Source: Petunia secreta
Taxonomy: Eukaryota; Streptophyta; Magnoliopsida; Solanales; Solanaceae
Assembly (NCBI GenBank): GCA_029990175.1
Contig: JARKIP010000488.1
Location: forward strand, 38,388 to 102,387
DNA length: 64,000 nt
Direction: 5' to 3'
Part shown: one piece after another, positions 11,289 to 22,772 of the stretch
Layout: the number at the start of each line of letters is the position of its first letter
How positions within the stretch are numbered: the stretch's first letter is position 1
The notes under the pieces: generated by a model
What the model was told of the DNA's origin: nothing
The model's input: the letters and a program-made list of their open reading frames with translations, nothing else
Databases searched by the model: none
Program-made: the position numbers and the translations under genes

Positions 11289-12093
11289 GCAAGACAACCG
11301 ACATTGCGAAACACCCCGAAAGCGGTGCTTCAGCCGACTTGTCTTAAATTATCAATCTACTTCAAACATAAAATGCTAATATTGCAAGACAACCGACATT
11401 GCGAAAACACTCCGAACGTGGTGCTTCAGCCGACTTGTCTTAAACGATCAGTAAATTTTAAATATAAAATGCCAATATTGCAAGACAACCGACATCGCGA
11501 AACACTCCGAAAGCGGTGTTCCAGCCGACTTGTCTTAAACGATCAGTAAATTTTAAATATAAAATGCCAATATTGCAAGACAACCGACATCGCGAAACAC
11601 TCCGAAAGCGGTGTTCCAGCCGACTTGTCTTAGATTATTAATAAATGCCAATATTGCAGGACAACCGACATCGCGAAACACTCCGAAAGCGGTGTTCCAG
11701 CCGACTTGTCTTAAACTATTAATAAATATCAGGTATAAAATGCCAATATTGCAAGACAACCGACATCGCGAAACACTCCGAAAGCGGTGTTCCAGCCGAC
11801 TTGTCTTAAACTATTAATAAATATCAGGTATAAAATGCCAATATTGCAAGACAACCGACATCGCGAAACACTCCGAAAGCGGTGTTCCAGCCGACTTGTC
11901 TTAAATTATCAATAAATTAGAAACATAACATGCCAATATTGCAGGACAACCGACATCGCGAAACACTCCGAAAGTGGTGTTCCAGCCGACTTGTCTTAAA
12001 TTATCAATAAATTTTAAATATAAAATGCCAATATTTTGCAAGACAACCGACATTGCGAAACACTCCGAAAGCGGTGCTTCAGCCGACTTGTCT
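11289..12093. repeat. 95-bp tandem array, nine units, in the Ogre 3' UTR
   Basis: Units starting GCAAGACAACCGAC (or GCAGGACAACC) begin near 11,289, 11,385, 11,480, 11,575, 11,656, 11,751, 11,846, 11,941 and 12,038. Spacing is 95 or 96 except one unit of 81, which lost 14 bp, and one of 97. Each contains nested inverted arms: AAGACAA with TTGTCTT outside, and AACAC(T)CCG-AAAG-CGGTGTT inside, so each could form a hairpin. Tandem repeats in Tat/Ogre 3' UTRs are known as seeds of satellite DNA. Confidence 0.9.
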
Positions 12094-12740
12094 ATCAGTA
12101 TCGCGAGATAAATTCTATCGCAATGTCAAGATTCAAGAAAAGAAAAGCGCCGCCTTTTCGGCAATAATCCAATGTAATGCTTAGATGTCAAGCCAGCCAA
12201 ATCATTTGCATTATCAACTTGATTGGTGTTGCTTGCATGGATAGTGGTGTAAAGTTTTGAATGATCTCTTCAGTTCATATTGAATCTGATGTTCAATTCT
12301 TTGAATGTGCGTTCAATAAATTGTTCATCCATAGTGCGAATGAACCTCCCATTGCAAGCTTTCCGGTTCCTGCTCTCAAAGAAAAATTTGTTAGTTTTGG
12401 GGATGGGTGTTTGATTTGTGCTGATTCATCTTGAATTCGCTGCTATCGCTTCCTCTTCTTCGTGAGACTTAGGCTTTGAAAACCATCCTTGGAAACTTGG
12501 TTTATGAACTTAATAGTACGACTCATTTTAATATAGAGGCAAAATAAAATAATTTGATAAAATAGTAAGCAAGCAATCATTGATATGCAAGTGAAAAGTT
12601 TATAATGTATGTAAAATTCCTGCTTTAACTCAAACTCATGACATATCTCGAAACAAACTGAACATCCTTTGTATTGCAACTTGTGCTAATCTTGAATACT
12701 TTCAGAACTTTGTTGTTCCATCCTTTGATAAGCAAACCAA

Positions 12741-12905
12741 TTCTTGCAAAGATCTGCCCCAGTTATGAACTTCCAAATCTTCAACTCATTTTGCAAAATT
12801 TGCCCCAGTTGATATCTTTCAAATCTTCAAATTGTCTTGCAAAATTGCCCCAGTTTCTATCTTCCATATCTTCAAATTATCTTTGCAAAAATTGCCCCAG
12901 TTGCT
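12741..12905. repeat. 46-bp tandem repeat, four units, in the Ogre 3' UTR
   Basis: GCCCCAGTT recurs at 12,756, 12,802, 12,847 and 12,894 with a shared CTTGCAAA-type left flank and a CTTCAAAT right flank. The units have diverged more than the 95-bp array, suggesting an older amplification within the same UTR. Confidence 0.75.
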
Positions 12906-12954
12906 TGCCTTAAGGAGACTGAAAATTTTAATATTATAGAGTCGAGCCCGTTAA

Positions 12955-13318
12955 GAGCGCCTACGTATCCCTCCACGGGAATCAGACCGTGCGTAGTTCT
13001 GCTTACATAAGATTTTTGGGAAGATATGGCAATCTAAGTACGAAACCGTATCCGAATTGGAAAATCCACACATCTGCCTAGATGCGTAGTTCGGCATTAC
13101 ATCATAAAAGATAAACAAGCCTAAAGTGTTACAATATTTTGACCGAATCCGACGGGGATTGCCTACTTATCCTGTTGCCATTCCAGGAATCAGGTCAGAA
13201 GTAGTTCAAACTTACATAAAAGAGGAAATAGGGGAATTTCTTATATCAATGCAACCAAACTCTATGTGAGTTACTACGTATCCCGCCTTGGGAGTCAGGT
13301 CACGCGTAGTTCGCATTA
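12955..13318. repeat. Dispersed hairpin-like motif in the Ogre 3' UTR
   Basis: Three copies of a roughly 50-bp motif, CTACGTATCCC then GG(A/G)(A/G)TCAG(G/A)(T/C)C then GTAGTTC, start near 12,959, 13,156 and 13,271; a fourth diverged copy is at about 10,694. The outer CTACG and CGTAG arms are inverted and can pair. Function is unknown; it may be a structured RNA element of the transcript 3' end. Confidence 0.5.
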
Positions 13319-13360
13319 CATCAAAGATTACATTCAAAACCATGCTAACTTGCAATCTCC

Positions 13361-16300
13361 TCAAACATAGTATCTTTTTACGGCATCTGCGTTGATTGCT
13401 TTTGGCCAAACTTGACCATCCATTTCTGCCAGAATCAGTGCTCCTCCGGATAAAACCCGATGAACCACATATGGACCTTGCCAATTCGGTGCAAATTTGC
13501 CCCTTGCTTCTTCTTGATTAGGAAAGATCTTCTTTAACACCAATTGCCCCGGTTTAAAGTCTCTCACTCTCACTTTCTTGCCAAAAGACTTGATCATGCG
13601 ATTTTGGTAAAGTTGCCCATGACAAATTGCATTCATTCTTTTCTCATCAATAAGCATCAATTGTTCACATCTGATCTTCACCCATTCAGCGTTTTCCAAT
13701 TCAGCTTCTTGAATGATTCTCAAGGAAGGAATTTCTACCTCCGCGGGTAAGACTGCTTCTGTGCCATACACCAAAAGATAGGGAGTTGCCCCAGTTGAAG
13801 TTCTAGTGGTGGTGCGGTACCCAAGAAGTGCAAATGGCAACTTTTCATGCCAATCTCTATAATTATCAATCATCTTGCGAAGAATACGCTTGATGTTCTT
13901 ATTTGCCGCCTCAACAGCTCCATTCATTTGAGGGCGGTATGCAGTAGAGTTGCGATGAGTAATCTTGAAACTCTCACAAGTTGCTCTCATCAAATCACTA
14001 TTTAGGTTTGCACCATTATCAGTGATGATTGATTCAGGAACTCCGAATCTACAAATGATATTGTTGCGCACGAAATCTGACACCACTTTCTTGGTTACAG
14101 ACTTGTGAGAAGTTGCTTCCACCCACTTGGTGAAGTAATCAATAGCCACCAAAATAAAGCGATGTCCATTTGAAGCGGCCGGCTCAATAGGACCAATAAC
14201 ATCCATTCCCCAAGCAACAAAAGGCCAGGGAGAACTCATTGCATGAAGTTCAGAAGGAGGTCTTTTGATCATATCTCCGTGAATTTGACATTGATGGCAT
14301 TTTCGCACAAACTGAACACAATCAGTTTCCATAGTTAACCAAAAATAACCGGCTCTCAGGATCTTCTTTGCCAAAACAAAACCATTCATATGCGGCCCAC
14401 AAACTCCCGCATGCACTTCCGTAAGCAATTTATTTGCTTCAACTGCATCAACACATCTTAAGAGTCCTAAGTCTGGGGTCTTCCTATATAGGATTTCACC
14501 GCTTAGAAAGAATTGATTTGCTAACCTCCGAATGCTCTTCCTTTGGACACTTGTTGCATTTTCAGGATAACTCCCAACCTTGAGATAATTCTTGATATCA
14601 AAATACCAAGGATGGCCATCTCGCTCTTCCTCAACTTGAAAACAATAAGCTGGCCTATCGTGCAATTCAATTTCGATAGGATCAATATAATTCTTGTCAG
14701 GATGTTGGATCATGGAAGATAAAGTTGCCAAAGCATCGGCAAATTCATTCTGAAGTCTTGGAACATGCTTAAACTCAATCTTTGCAAACCTTTTGCACAA
14801 TTCCTTGACACAACGCAAATAAGGAAGAATCTTTGCGTTCTTGGTGTTCCACTCGCCCTGTACTTGGTGAATCAGCAAGTCGGAATCCCCAATCACTAAA
14901 AGTTCTTGAATATTCATATCAACTGCCAATCGAAGACCCAAAATGCATGCTTCATATTCAGCCATATTGTTAGTGCATGGAAATCTGAGCTTGGCCGAAA
15001 CAGGGTAATGCTGACCCGTTTCAGAAATCAAGACAGCTCCAATACCAACACCTTTGAAATTTGCTGCTCCGTCAAAGAAAAGACGCCAACCATCATATTC
15101 AGAAGAGATGTCTTCACCCAGAAACAAGACCTCTTCATCGGGAAAGTAAGTTCTCAATGGTTCATAGTTGTCATCAACAGGATTTTCAGCTAAATGATCC
15201 GCCAATGCTTGTGCCTTTACCGCCTTTCGGGTGACATAAACTATGTCAAATTCACTCAACAAAATCTGCCATTTTGCTAATTTTCCCGTGGGCATCGGCT
15301 TCTGAAAGATATATTTCAAAGGATCCATCCTCGAGATAAGATAAGTTGTATATGATGAAAGATAGTGCCTTAACCTTTGTGCAGTCCAAGTCAAGGCGCA
15401 ACAAGTTCGCTCCAAGAGAGTGTACCTGGCTTCATAAGGAGTGAACTTCTTGCTTAGATAATAAATGGCTTGTTCTTTCTTCCCGGTCTTGTCATGTTGC
15501 CCCAAGACACATCCAAATGCATTTTCCGAGACAGACAAATATAAGATCAATGGTCTTCCAGGTTCAGGAGGAACTAACACAGGCGGATTAGATAGATACT
15601 CCTTAATCCTATCAAAAGCTTTTTGACAGTCTTCCGTCCACTCGATAACAGCATCTTTCTTCAACAACTTGATTATTGGTTCACAAATAACCGTGGATTG
15701 TGCAATGAAGCGGCTTATGTAGTTCAAGCGGCCAAGAAAGCTCATCACATCCTTCCGGCTCTTTGGAGGAGGCAAGTCTTGGATAGTCTTGATTTTGGAC
15801 GGATCCAATTCTATACCCCTCCGGCTTACAATGAAACCCAACATCTTACCAGCAGGAACACCAAACGCACATTTTGCAGGATTAAGCTTCAAGTTATACC
15901 GTCGAAGGCGGTTGAAGAATTTTCTCAAATCAGTCAAATGCTCTTCTTTCTTCTTGGATTTGATAACAACATCATCTACGTAGACTTCAATCTCTTTGTG
16001 AATCATATCATGGAAAAGAGTTGTCATTGCTCTCATATATGTTGCCCCGGCATTCTTCAAACCGAAAGGCATAACTCTATAACAGAACACACCCCAAGGC
16101 GTGATGAAAGCGGTCTTTTCAGCATCATCTTCATCCATCAGGATCTGGTGATAACCGGCAAAACAATCGACAAAAGACTGAAGCTCATGTTTTGCACAGC
16201 TATCAATAAGGATATGAATATTTGGCAATGGAAAATCATCCTTCGGACTTGCTTTGTTGAGATCACGATAATCAACACAAACTCTAACTTTGCCGTCTTT

Positions 16301-16811
16301 CTTGGGCACCGGCACAATATTCGCTAACCAAGTGGGATATTTGAGAGATCGAATCACCTTGGCGGTCAATTGCTTTTGCACTTCTTCCAATATTTGTTTG
16401 CTTGTGGAGGTTTTGAAGTTTCTCTTCTTTTGCTTAACAGGCGGAAATGAAGGATCAGTTGGCAATTTGTGAGTGACAAGATCAGTACTCAAACCAGGCA
16501 TATCCTCATAGGACCAAGCAAAGATGTCTCGGTACTCGTTCAATAGTTCCATATAAGCTCTTCTTTCTTCCGATGTCAAATGGACACTGATTCTGGTTTC
16601 TCTAACATCTTCTGAAGTCCCCAAGTTGATTGACTCGGTTTCTTCCAAGTTAGGTTTTGGTTTGTTCTCAAATTGATCCACTTCTCTTGTTATTTCATCA
16701 GGAACGAAATCTTCATCAAACTCCCCAATACTCAATGCATCAGTGCCAGTTTGTTCAGTTGTTTCATTATATGTCACAAGCAAAGTTTCGGCAGTTTTGT
16801 TAAGTGGAAAG
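13361..16811 (-). CDS. Ogre-like pol: RT, dual RNase H, integrase (exon 2)
   Basis: The open frame runs 16,990 to 13,361 (1,209 codons), but the first ~60 codons read through intron sequence; the real exon is inferred to begin at 16,811, just after TTTCAG. Numbering from the open-frame start: RT about 220-400 with YVDD at 337-340; a Ty3-type RNase H region (about 485-600) whose first catalytic Asp position reads LYLSVSENAFG and is lost; then an archaeal-type RNase H (about 635-760) with its acidic set present (FFDGAA, AEYEAC, GDSDLL, FADALA); integrase with HHCC-type residues and CHQC near 898-901, then the D,D,E core (WGMDVIG, ITDNGAN, NGAVEAANK). A second RNase H behind a decayed first one is typical of Tat/Ogre. 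No internal stop is present. Confidence 0.92.
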
Positions 16812-17063
16812 CTGAAACAGAAACAAACATTAATCAAAAGCGTAAAATAAAGTAAATAATTGAAGCATATCAAAATAATAGTAGGGAGAATGCAATGCAT
16901 TTTATTTGTTTCAAAATCTAGTTTAGGGAGGCATACATTAAAGCAAAACATGCAGAATGTAAACAGATTATTTTGAAAAGACATAAACATAAACCAAAAA
17001 GCGAAACACAGTTCAGGGCCTCAATCTGACTGTGACGCCAAAATAACTGTTGAGTTCATTCAC
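16812..17063 (-). other. Intron joining Ogre gag-pro to pol
   Basis: The gag-pro frame ends ACC TGG TGA. The GT inside TGG-TGA (17,063-17,062, GTGAAT) can act as donor, and TTTGTTTCTGTTTCAG ending at 16,812 is a strong acceptor. Splicing removes 252 nt, deletes the stop and joins TG to C, so protease continues in frame as Thr-Cys-Phe-Pro into the RT polyprotein. Splicing at this position is established for plant Ogre elements; the exact sites here are my inference. Confidence 0.75.
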
Positions 17064-20000
17064 CAGGTCTCTTCCACTGGGACACAGGTCCAATTGGCCA
17101 TCGGATCCTTGGCCTCAACATTTTGCACAGGTGACTCCTCAGCACATTCTTCAATAATAACATCGCATTCCAAATCATCACTCAGAAACAAATCGCCAAC
17201 TCCCTCTATCAGATCCGGTATATTGACTTCCGGTGCCTTGACGAATGACCGGTACAAGGAAGGAAGGGGTTCTGGCATGGCAATGGCTGGTTTCCTTTTG
17301 GCCTTTTCAATCTCTTTTTTGGTAGGACAGTAACCCAAGCCAAAGGTACCCAGATTCTTGGGCAAGCAGATGGGTTCGGTTATGCCGTTCAGATTTGCTC
17401 CCAATCCCGAACCAGGTTTGAAACCATTTTTCAACATCTCCACAGCAATCATCTTGGGGACTCTGGGTAGGATACCTTTCTTTGAATCCTCATTTGATGC
17501 TCGGGTCACATTCATCAGCTCAACCGTGTGAAAGGTAGTCCCATCAAGCTCTGCGGCGTTGTCCACCATAGGAATCGTGGTGCTGGCATGCGTGGGGCTG
17601 TTTCCCTCGCCCTTGACCACTACTTCTTCATTGTTCCATATAAATTTCACACTTTGATGCAAAGTGGAAGGGACGGCTCCGGCCATGTGAATCCAGGGTC
17701 TTCCTAACAGCATGTTATAGGTAGACGGGATGTCGAATACCTGAAACTCCACAGAGAAGTTCACAGGACCTATCTGCAGATCAAGATCAATCTCTCCAAA
17801 GGTGCACCTTTGAGCCCCATCAAAAGCCCTTGCTTTCACATTGCTCTGTCTAATTTTGCCAGCGTCAATTCCAAGCTCCTTCAGAGTTGCCAATGGACAT
17901 ATATTGAGCCCGGAACCACCGTCGATCAGTACCCGTCCAACAAATTTGTCCCTACATTTGACAACAATATGCAAGGCTTTGTTGTGCCCGAGACCCTCGG
18001 GTAGAAGCTCTTCTTTGAAGAAGGACACCTTGTGAGGTTCTAAGATTTGGCCAACCAAGACGGCCAAGCTCTCACCCGTGGTCTCAGCGGGCACCTCTGC
18101 TTCCTTGAGCACTTTTAGCAATGCATTTCTATGCGTTTCAGAGCTCATCAGCAAAGCCATAATGGATATGCGGGAAGGAGTATTCTTTAGGTGCTCCAGA
18201 ATAGAGTATTCCTTTGACTGCATTTTCCTCCAAAAGTCCTCAGCTTCGGTGTCAGTCACTCTTCTTACAACGCCCTCCTTTTCCCTAAGGCCTCGACCCA
18301 ACTCCTCAGGCGTATAGAATCTACCAGATCTGGTCATGCCTTGTGCAGCAGCAACAGCAACAGTTACCTTTCCACTTCCGATAGGCACTTCAGAATAGTT
18401 CCAAGGAACCCTCTTGCTATCATATTGAAGGGGTGAGGCAAGCATGACGGTGACAGTTGGCCTCGGGATACCCGCTTGCACTAGAATGGGAGCTCTAACT
18501 TGCACAGATACTTTGGCCTCGTTAGCAACCCTCACATTGCTAACGGGAACAATGGTCCCTTTCAAATCGACTCCCTCCTCAAGGGAAATGACATTGACAG
18601 CATTGTTTCCATATGCGGGAAGAGGATTATCTTGCACATTAGGCTGAGTTCCAGTAAGCTGGATAGTGCCTGATTTGATCAAAGCTTCCACTCTATCCTT
18701 GAAGGCATAACACCTTTCCACATCATGGCCCGCAGCCCCAGAATGATAAACACAATGCTTATTAACATCATACCACCTTGGAGGAGGATTCGGAGTATTG
18801 TCAGGAACAGGCTGCACAACTCCGGCGCTTCTTAGTCTTTCAAATAATTGACCATAAGATTCAGCTATAGGAGTATAGGTTTTGGGTGCTCTCCTCTCAT
18901 AGCTTTGGTTAGGTCCTTGCATATTTGGACGGACCGGAGCACGGGGTTGGTAATTTTGTGGGCGAGGAGGGTATTGTTGTGGTGCTGGTGCTCGTGGCGG
19001 ATAATAACTGGGTTGTGCTTGATAGACAGGATATGGAGCGGGAGGAATTTGATAGTGACTAGGATAATTTGGGGGTGGTGCATTCGGGTAAGGAGAAGGA
19101 ATATTTGGGTAATGAGGAGGTGCAGTTGGGTAATGAGGAGGTGCATTTGGGTATGTAGGGTAGGTTGGTGGATTATCAAAGTTCAACCTCCTAGCCGGGC
19201 GGCGGTCAATGTCTGCGGCAACAGCCGTGACTTCTTCCCTCTTCTCTCTTCTTCTAGCATTGTTTGAGCTGGCTTGAGCATTTTGAGCACTAGACTTCAT
19301 TTCAGCAAAGCTCACAATCCGACCGGATTTGATGCCTTCTTCCACCATCTCCCCCATTGTGAGAAGTTCAGCATAAGGTGCACCCATCATAGGAAGCATA
19401 TGCATGTAATATGAGTCGTCTTGAGCACGAATAAAATACTTTACCATATCTCTCTCAGTCATCGGGGGTTGCACCCGTGCAGCCTGTTCACGCCACCTCA
19501 AGGCGTATTCCCTAAAAGATTCTGTTGGTTTCTTCTTCAAATTGGCCAAGGTTATGAGGTCAGGGACCATCGCCACATTGTATTCAAACTGCTTTGTGAA
19601 ATCACCAGCTATATCATCAAATTCGTGCCATTTGCTTATGTCTTGTCTGGCAAACCATTCAGCGGCAATACCTTCCAGACTGTGGCTAAAGTAAGCCATC
19701 AGAAGTTCTTCTTTGCCTCCCGCCGCCCTCATTCTGTTGAGGTACTTGGTTAAATGAGCAAATGGGTCACCATGACCATCATACATGTCAAACTTCGGCA
19801 CTTTAAAACCGGGAGGAGGAGTAATGTCCGGGAATAGATAAAGACTGCGGTATGAAGTGCTTTGCCGTTTCTTAGTCACCTGCAAGTCCTTAATAGATTG
19901 TTGCATGACTTTCATTGCCTGGATTATCTCATCTTGTTCGCTTGTCCTTCCCTGTTTTTCCACGGCTGTGGGCATTTCATTCTGTGGCGGATAATCTGTG

Positions 20001-20512
20001 AAATCCGCATTCTTCCCATTAGGGTCATGCTCATAATATAACGCCTCGGGATATCCCTGCCTTGGATCATTGGCGTTTGGAGGAGCAACGGCTACAGGAA
20101 TGGGCGCTTGAGATTGTGGAGGACGGGGAGTGTCTTTAGCAGGCAAATATTGGTAGTGAGGAGGAGTGGGGTCGTTAGGATATGGATAATATGAAGGATA
20201 ACCAGTGGGTTGGGCATTTTGCTGAGCGGGCGGGGTATTTTGACTAACTTGTGGGCGATTTTGTGGTGGTGGTGTTTGATTAAGTGGGTTGTTTTGGTAT
20301 GTGGGTATATTGTGAACAGGATTGGCATTTAAAGGTATGTTTTGAGGGGCTTGCCCTTTAATGGCTGCTAGCTCGTCGCTCAGCATCTGTATTTGTTTGG
20401 TCAGGTTCAAAATAAGGTCATCCTGAGCAAGGAGGATGTTTCCTCTCGAAGATCCGGGAGTTTCGAGAGTCTTATCATTGAGGACGGGAGGCTGATCATC
20501 ATTACCGGACAT
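17064..20512 (-). CDS. Ogre-like gag-protease polyprotein (exon 1)
   Basis: ATG at 20,512; the frame is open to a TGA at 17,062-17,060 that splicing would remove. The order is: a short hydrophilic head, a Pro/Gln/Asn-rich segment, a retrotransposon gag domain at about residues 225-400 (YFSHSLEGIAAEWF, ESFREYALRWREQAARVQ), a Pro/Tyr-rich repetitive stretch (YPNAPPHYP-type), a knuckle-like CVYHSGAAGHDVERC, an aspartic protease with active site VLIDGGSGLN (DGGS rather than DSGA or DTGA), and near the C-terminus a G-patch-like segment (GFKPGSGLGANLNG). It would form the particle core and process the polyprotein. About 1,150 residues, intact. Confidence 0.9.
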
Positions 20513-21458
20513 TTTGTCGAAGTTCTGAAGTGTATATCAATGTGCAGAGGAAGGCCTTTGGATCAGCTCGATCAGCACAAATCAAACCTCTGTTTAGGAA
20601 TAAACAAAACAAAAGAAAAATTCAAAAGGTAACTGTGTTAGTTTGCATGTTGTTGGTAAAATTTGCACGTAAGCACATAGCGCGCGTCACGTAGCGCTTT
20701 TGCATTTTAAACGGGCGATAAATAAGGCATGTGGCAACCACAAATAATGTGCGTAAAATAAAATGCGGACGCGTCCTACCCTGTAGGGTGCCTCTTTGTG
20801 CTAGAGGCGAGCCTAATCGCGCAAATAAATGATAACGAAAAATAGCCACAACCATTTTTGAGCAATTCAAATTTAGAGTAAGATACTTCATTAAAATAGA
20901 TAAAGTTGATACAAAATTGTCTTTCATAACATAACATCATACTTTCACCCTCTTCTTTCTTTCTTTCTTTTTTTCTTCTTCTTTTTTTTTTTCTCTTTTT
21001 TTTTTTTCTTTTCTTTTTTTTTTCTTTCTTTTCTTCCTTCATACATAATCCTTACATAGCAAATGAAAAATACAATAAATATAAAGACATAATTGAGAAT
21101 ACATAAGAACTAAATAACAGCCGTCACTCTGCCGATCAACTGCATCATGCCGGTGTAGGTGCACTGTTGTGACTGAATTCTGCTTTGTTTGCTTCATCTT
21201 CATCATCAGGTCTGCGTCATTGTAATCAACTTCTTTCATTCTTTTTCTGCTTTCCCTTCTTTTCCTCTCTTTTCCTTTTTTTTTTTTCTTTTTTTTTTCT
21301 CTTTTTTTTTTTCTCTTTTTTTCTTCTCTCTTTTTTCAGAATTTCCTTTTTCCTTTTCAATACATCATCATTACATAATAAGTGAAAATACAACAATAGA
21401 AAGCATAAATAGAAAATACATCAATAGTAAATAAACTGCCATTTGTCCAAGTTCCGTA
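20513..21458 (-). other. Spacer between Ogre ORF1 and gag, with pyrimidine tracts
   Basis: Non-coding inside the element. Two long T/C-rich tracts on the plus strand (about 20,951-21,037 and 21,225-21,338; purine tracts in the element RNA) flank a short unique stretch. The segments after the tracts (CATACATAATCC-type and TACATCATCATTACATAA-type) resemble each other, suggesting a duplication. No gene seen. Confidence 0.6.
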
Positions 21459-22772
21459 TCATGTTCCTGCTTGCTTCATCTTCTTGCTTGTCGGAGCGGA
21501 TGTTTCATCAAAACCGGTTTCTGCCCTTGCCAGTCTTATTTTCTTCGTCATATCAGTGTCTTCATAGCCAACTCTTCCTGGAGGACTGAGACCTAAGCGT
21601 CGCTCTTCTTTGATCCAGACAAGATATTCTGGTGTGCAGCTCTGGTGCTTTGTTGACACTTCTATCGGTTTCAAACCCTTCCAATCCTCGAGGATTTCTC
21701 TTTTCCTTGGAATTGCATTCTGCAGGTTGAAAGGAATTTCTGACTCCGACATATCCGCACAAAGGGGAATAAATTGTTCCATCTCAAATTGACGGAGGAC
21801 CCTCAAAGGTGCGTACGGTTGAAGCCCCGTTAAACCCGGCAACTCGATGTAGTATCGCTTGGAAGTCCTAAGTGCAATCTCATCTTTAGGAACATAACTT
21901 AACTTCCACATTACTCTCTTATCAGTAAGGTGGGCTAAGAAATCATACCATCCCGCAAAACCTTCAGGTTTTTCACACCACCTCGTTCTTATGTTTTGGG
22001 TAGCAATAGGATTTACTAATTTCCGGCTATCTAACATTTTACAAATATCCACCATAGGGTTTCGACGGCACACTTGGTCTATCGCCCATACCTGAAGGAG
22101 AAGATTACAACCTTCGAAATACATCGACCCCCTTCTGCATTCATTCAGAGCCCGATACATTTCTGCTAGAATCATAGGAACTATGGTGGTAGATTTGTTC
22201 CCATTGATCCCTTCAAACATCACCCGAACTACGGAACCAATGCAAGTCCTAATGTGTCCATTCTTTGTTGGGAAGACCAAAGTCCCTAAGAATGCAATGA
22301 TAAAAGCCCTTACACGCCGGTCTCTCCAAGTCTTCTCACCACAGTTAAATTCCGGCTCAAAATCACCAAAACCCGTTATGCGCCCAAACCTGGTGTACAG
22401 ATAATCCAGATGAACCCATTCGCTTTCGATATTCCTTACCAATCCTAGTCTCTCTTGGAATTTCTTCCCTGTTTGACTGTTTGGAAGGATTATCTCTTGG
22501 CCCAGACACTTCAATCCCGTTAGCCCAACTATTTCTCCTAAAGTGGGAGTCAACTCAAAGTCTTTGAACCTGAATACAGCTCGCGTCGGGCGCCAATACG
22601 CAATAAGAGCTTGGACTAGGTCACGGTTTGGATGAACATCAATCAGCTCTACCAACCTTCCTAATTTCCCCTCAACTGTCTTTCTCTCCTCCTCACAAAA
22701 GTTACCCCACCATAATTTTAACTTCTCTGGGACCTCTACAACCATGTAGACTTTGTCAAACTGCTGTTCCAT
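21459..22772 (-). CDS. Ogre-like ORF1 protein, 437 aa
   Basis: ATG at 22,772, stop at 21,459, upstream of gag on the same strand. Extra proteins in this position are characteristic of Ogre elements; their function is not established. The N-terminal half (PEKLKLWWGNFCEEE, DLVQALIAYWRPTRAVFRF, ELTPTLGEIVGLTGL) recalls the plant mobile domain of host proteins, with the short strings FRF and LTPTLGEI as the best cues. The C-terminus is basic (KKMKQAGT). The frame is uninterrupted. Whether it is translated from the full transcript or a spliced one cannot be judged here. Confidence 0.8.
   Translation of the reverse strand: MEQQFDKVYMVVEVPEKLKLWWGNFCEEERKTVEGKLGRLVELIDVHPNRDLVQALIAYWRPTRAVFRFKDFELTPTLGEIVGLTGLKCLGQEIILPNSQTGKKFQERLGLVRNIESEWVHLDYLYTRFGRITGFGDFEPEFNCGEKTWRDRRVRAFIIAFLGTLVFPTKNGHIRTCIGSVVRVMFEGINGNKSTTIVPMILAEMYRALNECRRGSMYFEGCNLLLQVWAIDQVCRRNPMVDICKMLDSRKLVNPIATQNIRTRWCEKPEGFAGWYDFLAHLTDKRVMWKLSYVPKDEIALRTSKRYYIELPGLTGLQPYAPLRVLRQFEMEQFIPLCADMSESEIPFNLQNAIPRKREILEDWKGLKPIEVSTKHQSCTPEYLVWIKEERRLGLSPPGRVGYEDTDMTKKIRLARAETGFDETSAPTSKKMKQAGT

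Larger units (their letters stand above)
10557..13360 (-). other. Ogre-like element 3' untranslated region
   Basis: This 2.8-kb non-coding stretch lies between the pol stop and the polypurine tract. It contains a 95-bp tandem array (11,289-12,093), a 46-bp array (12,741-12,905) and a recurring hairpin-like motif with CTACGTATCCC and GTAGTTC arms (near 10,694, 12,959, 13,156 and 13,271). Outside these I see no coding potential; open frames through the 95-bp array are products of its periodicity. Confidence 0.8.

Noticed and set aside
11304..11817. Open frames across the 95-bp array
   Set aside because: They only reflect the repeat period and occur on both strands.
15623..16327. 234-codon plus-strand open frame
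   Set aside because: Antisense shadow of the Ogre reverse transcriptase.
16812..16990. First ~60 codons of the Ogre pol open frame as coding
   Set aside because: They correspond to T-rich intron sequence upstream of the TTTCAG acceptor.
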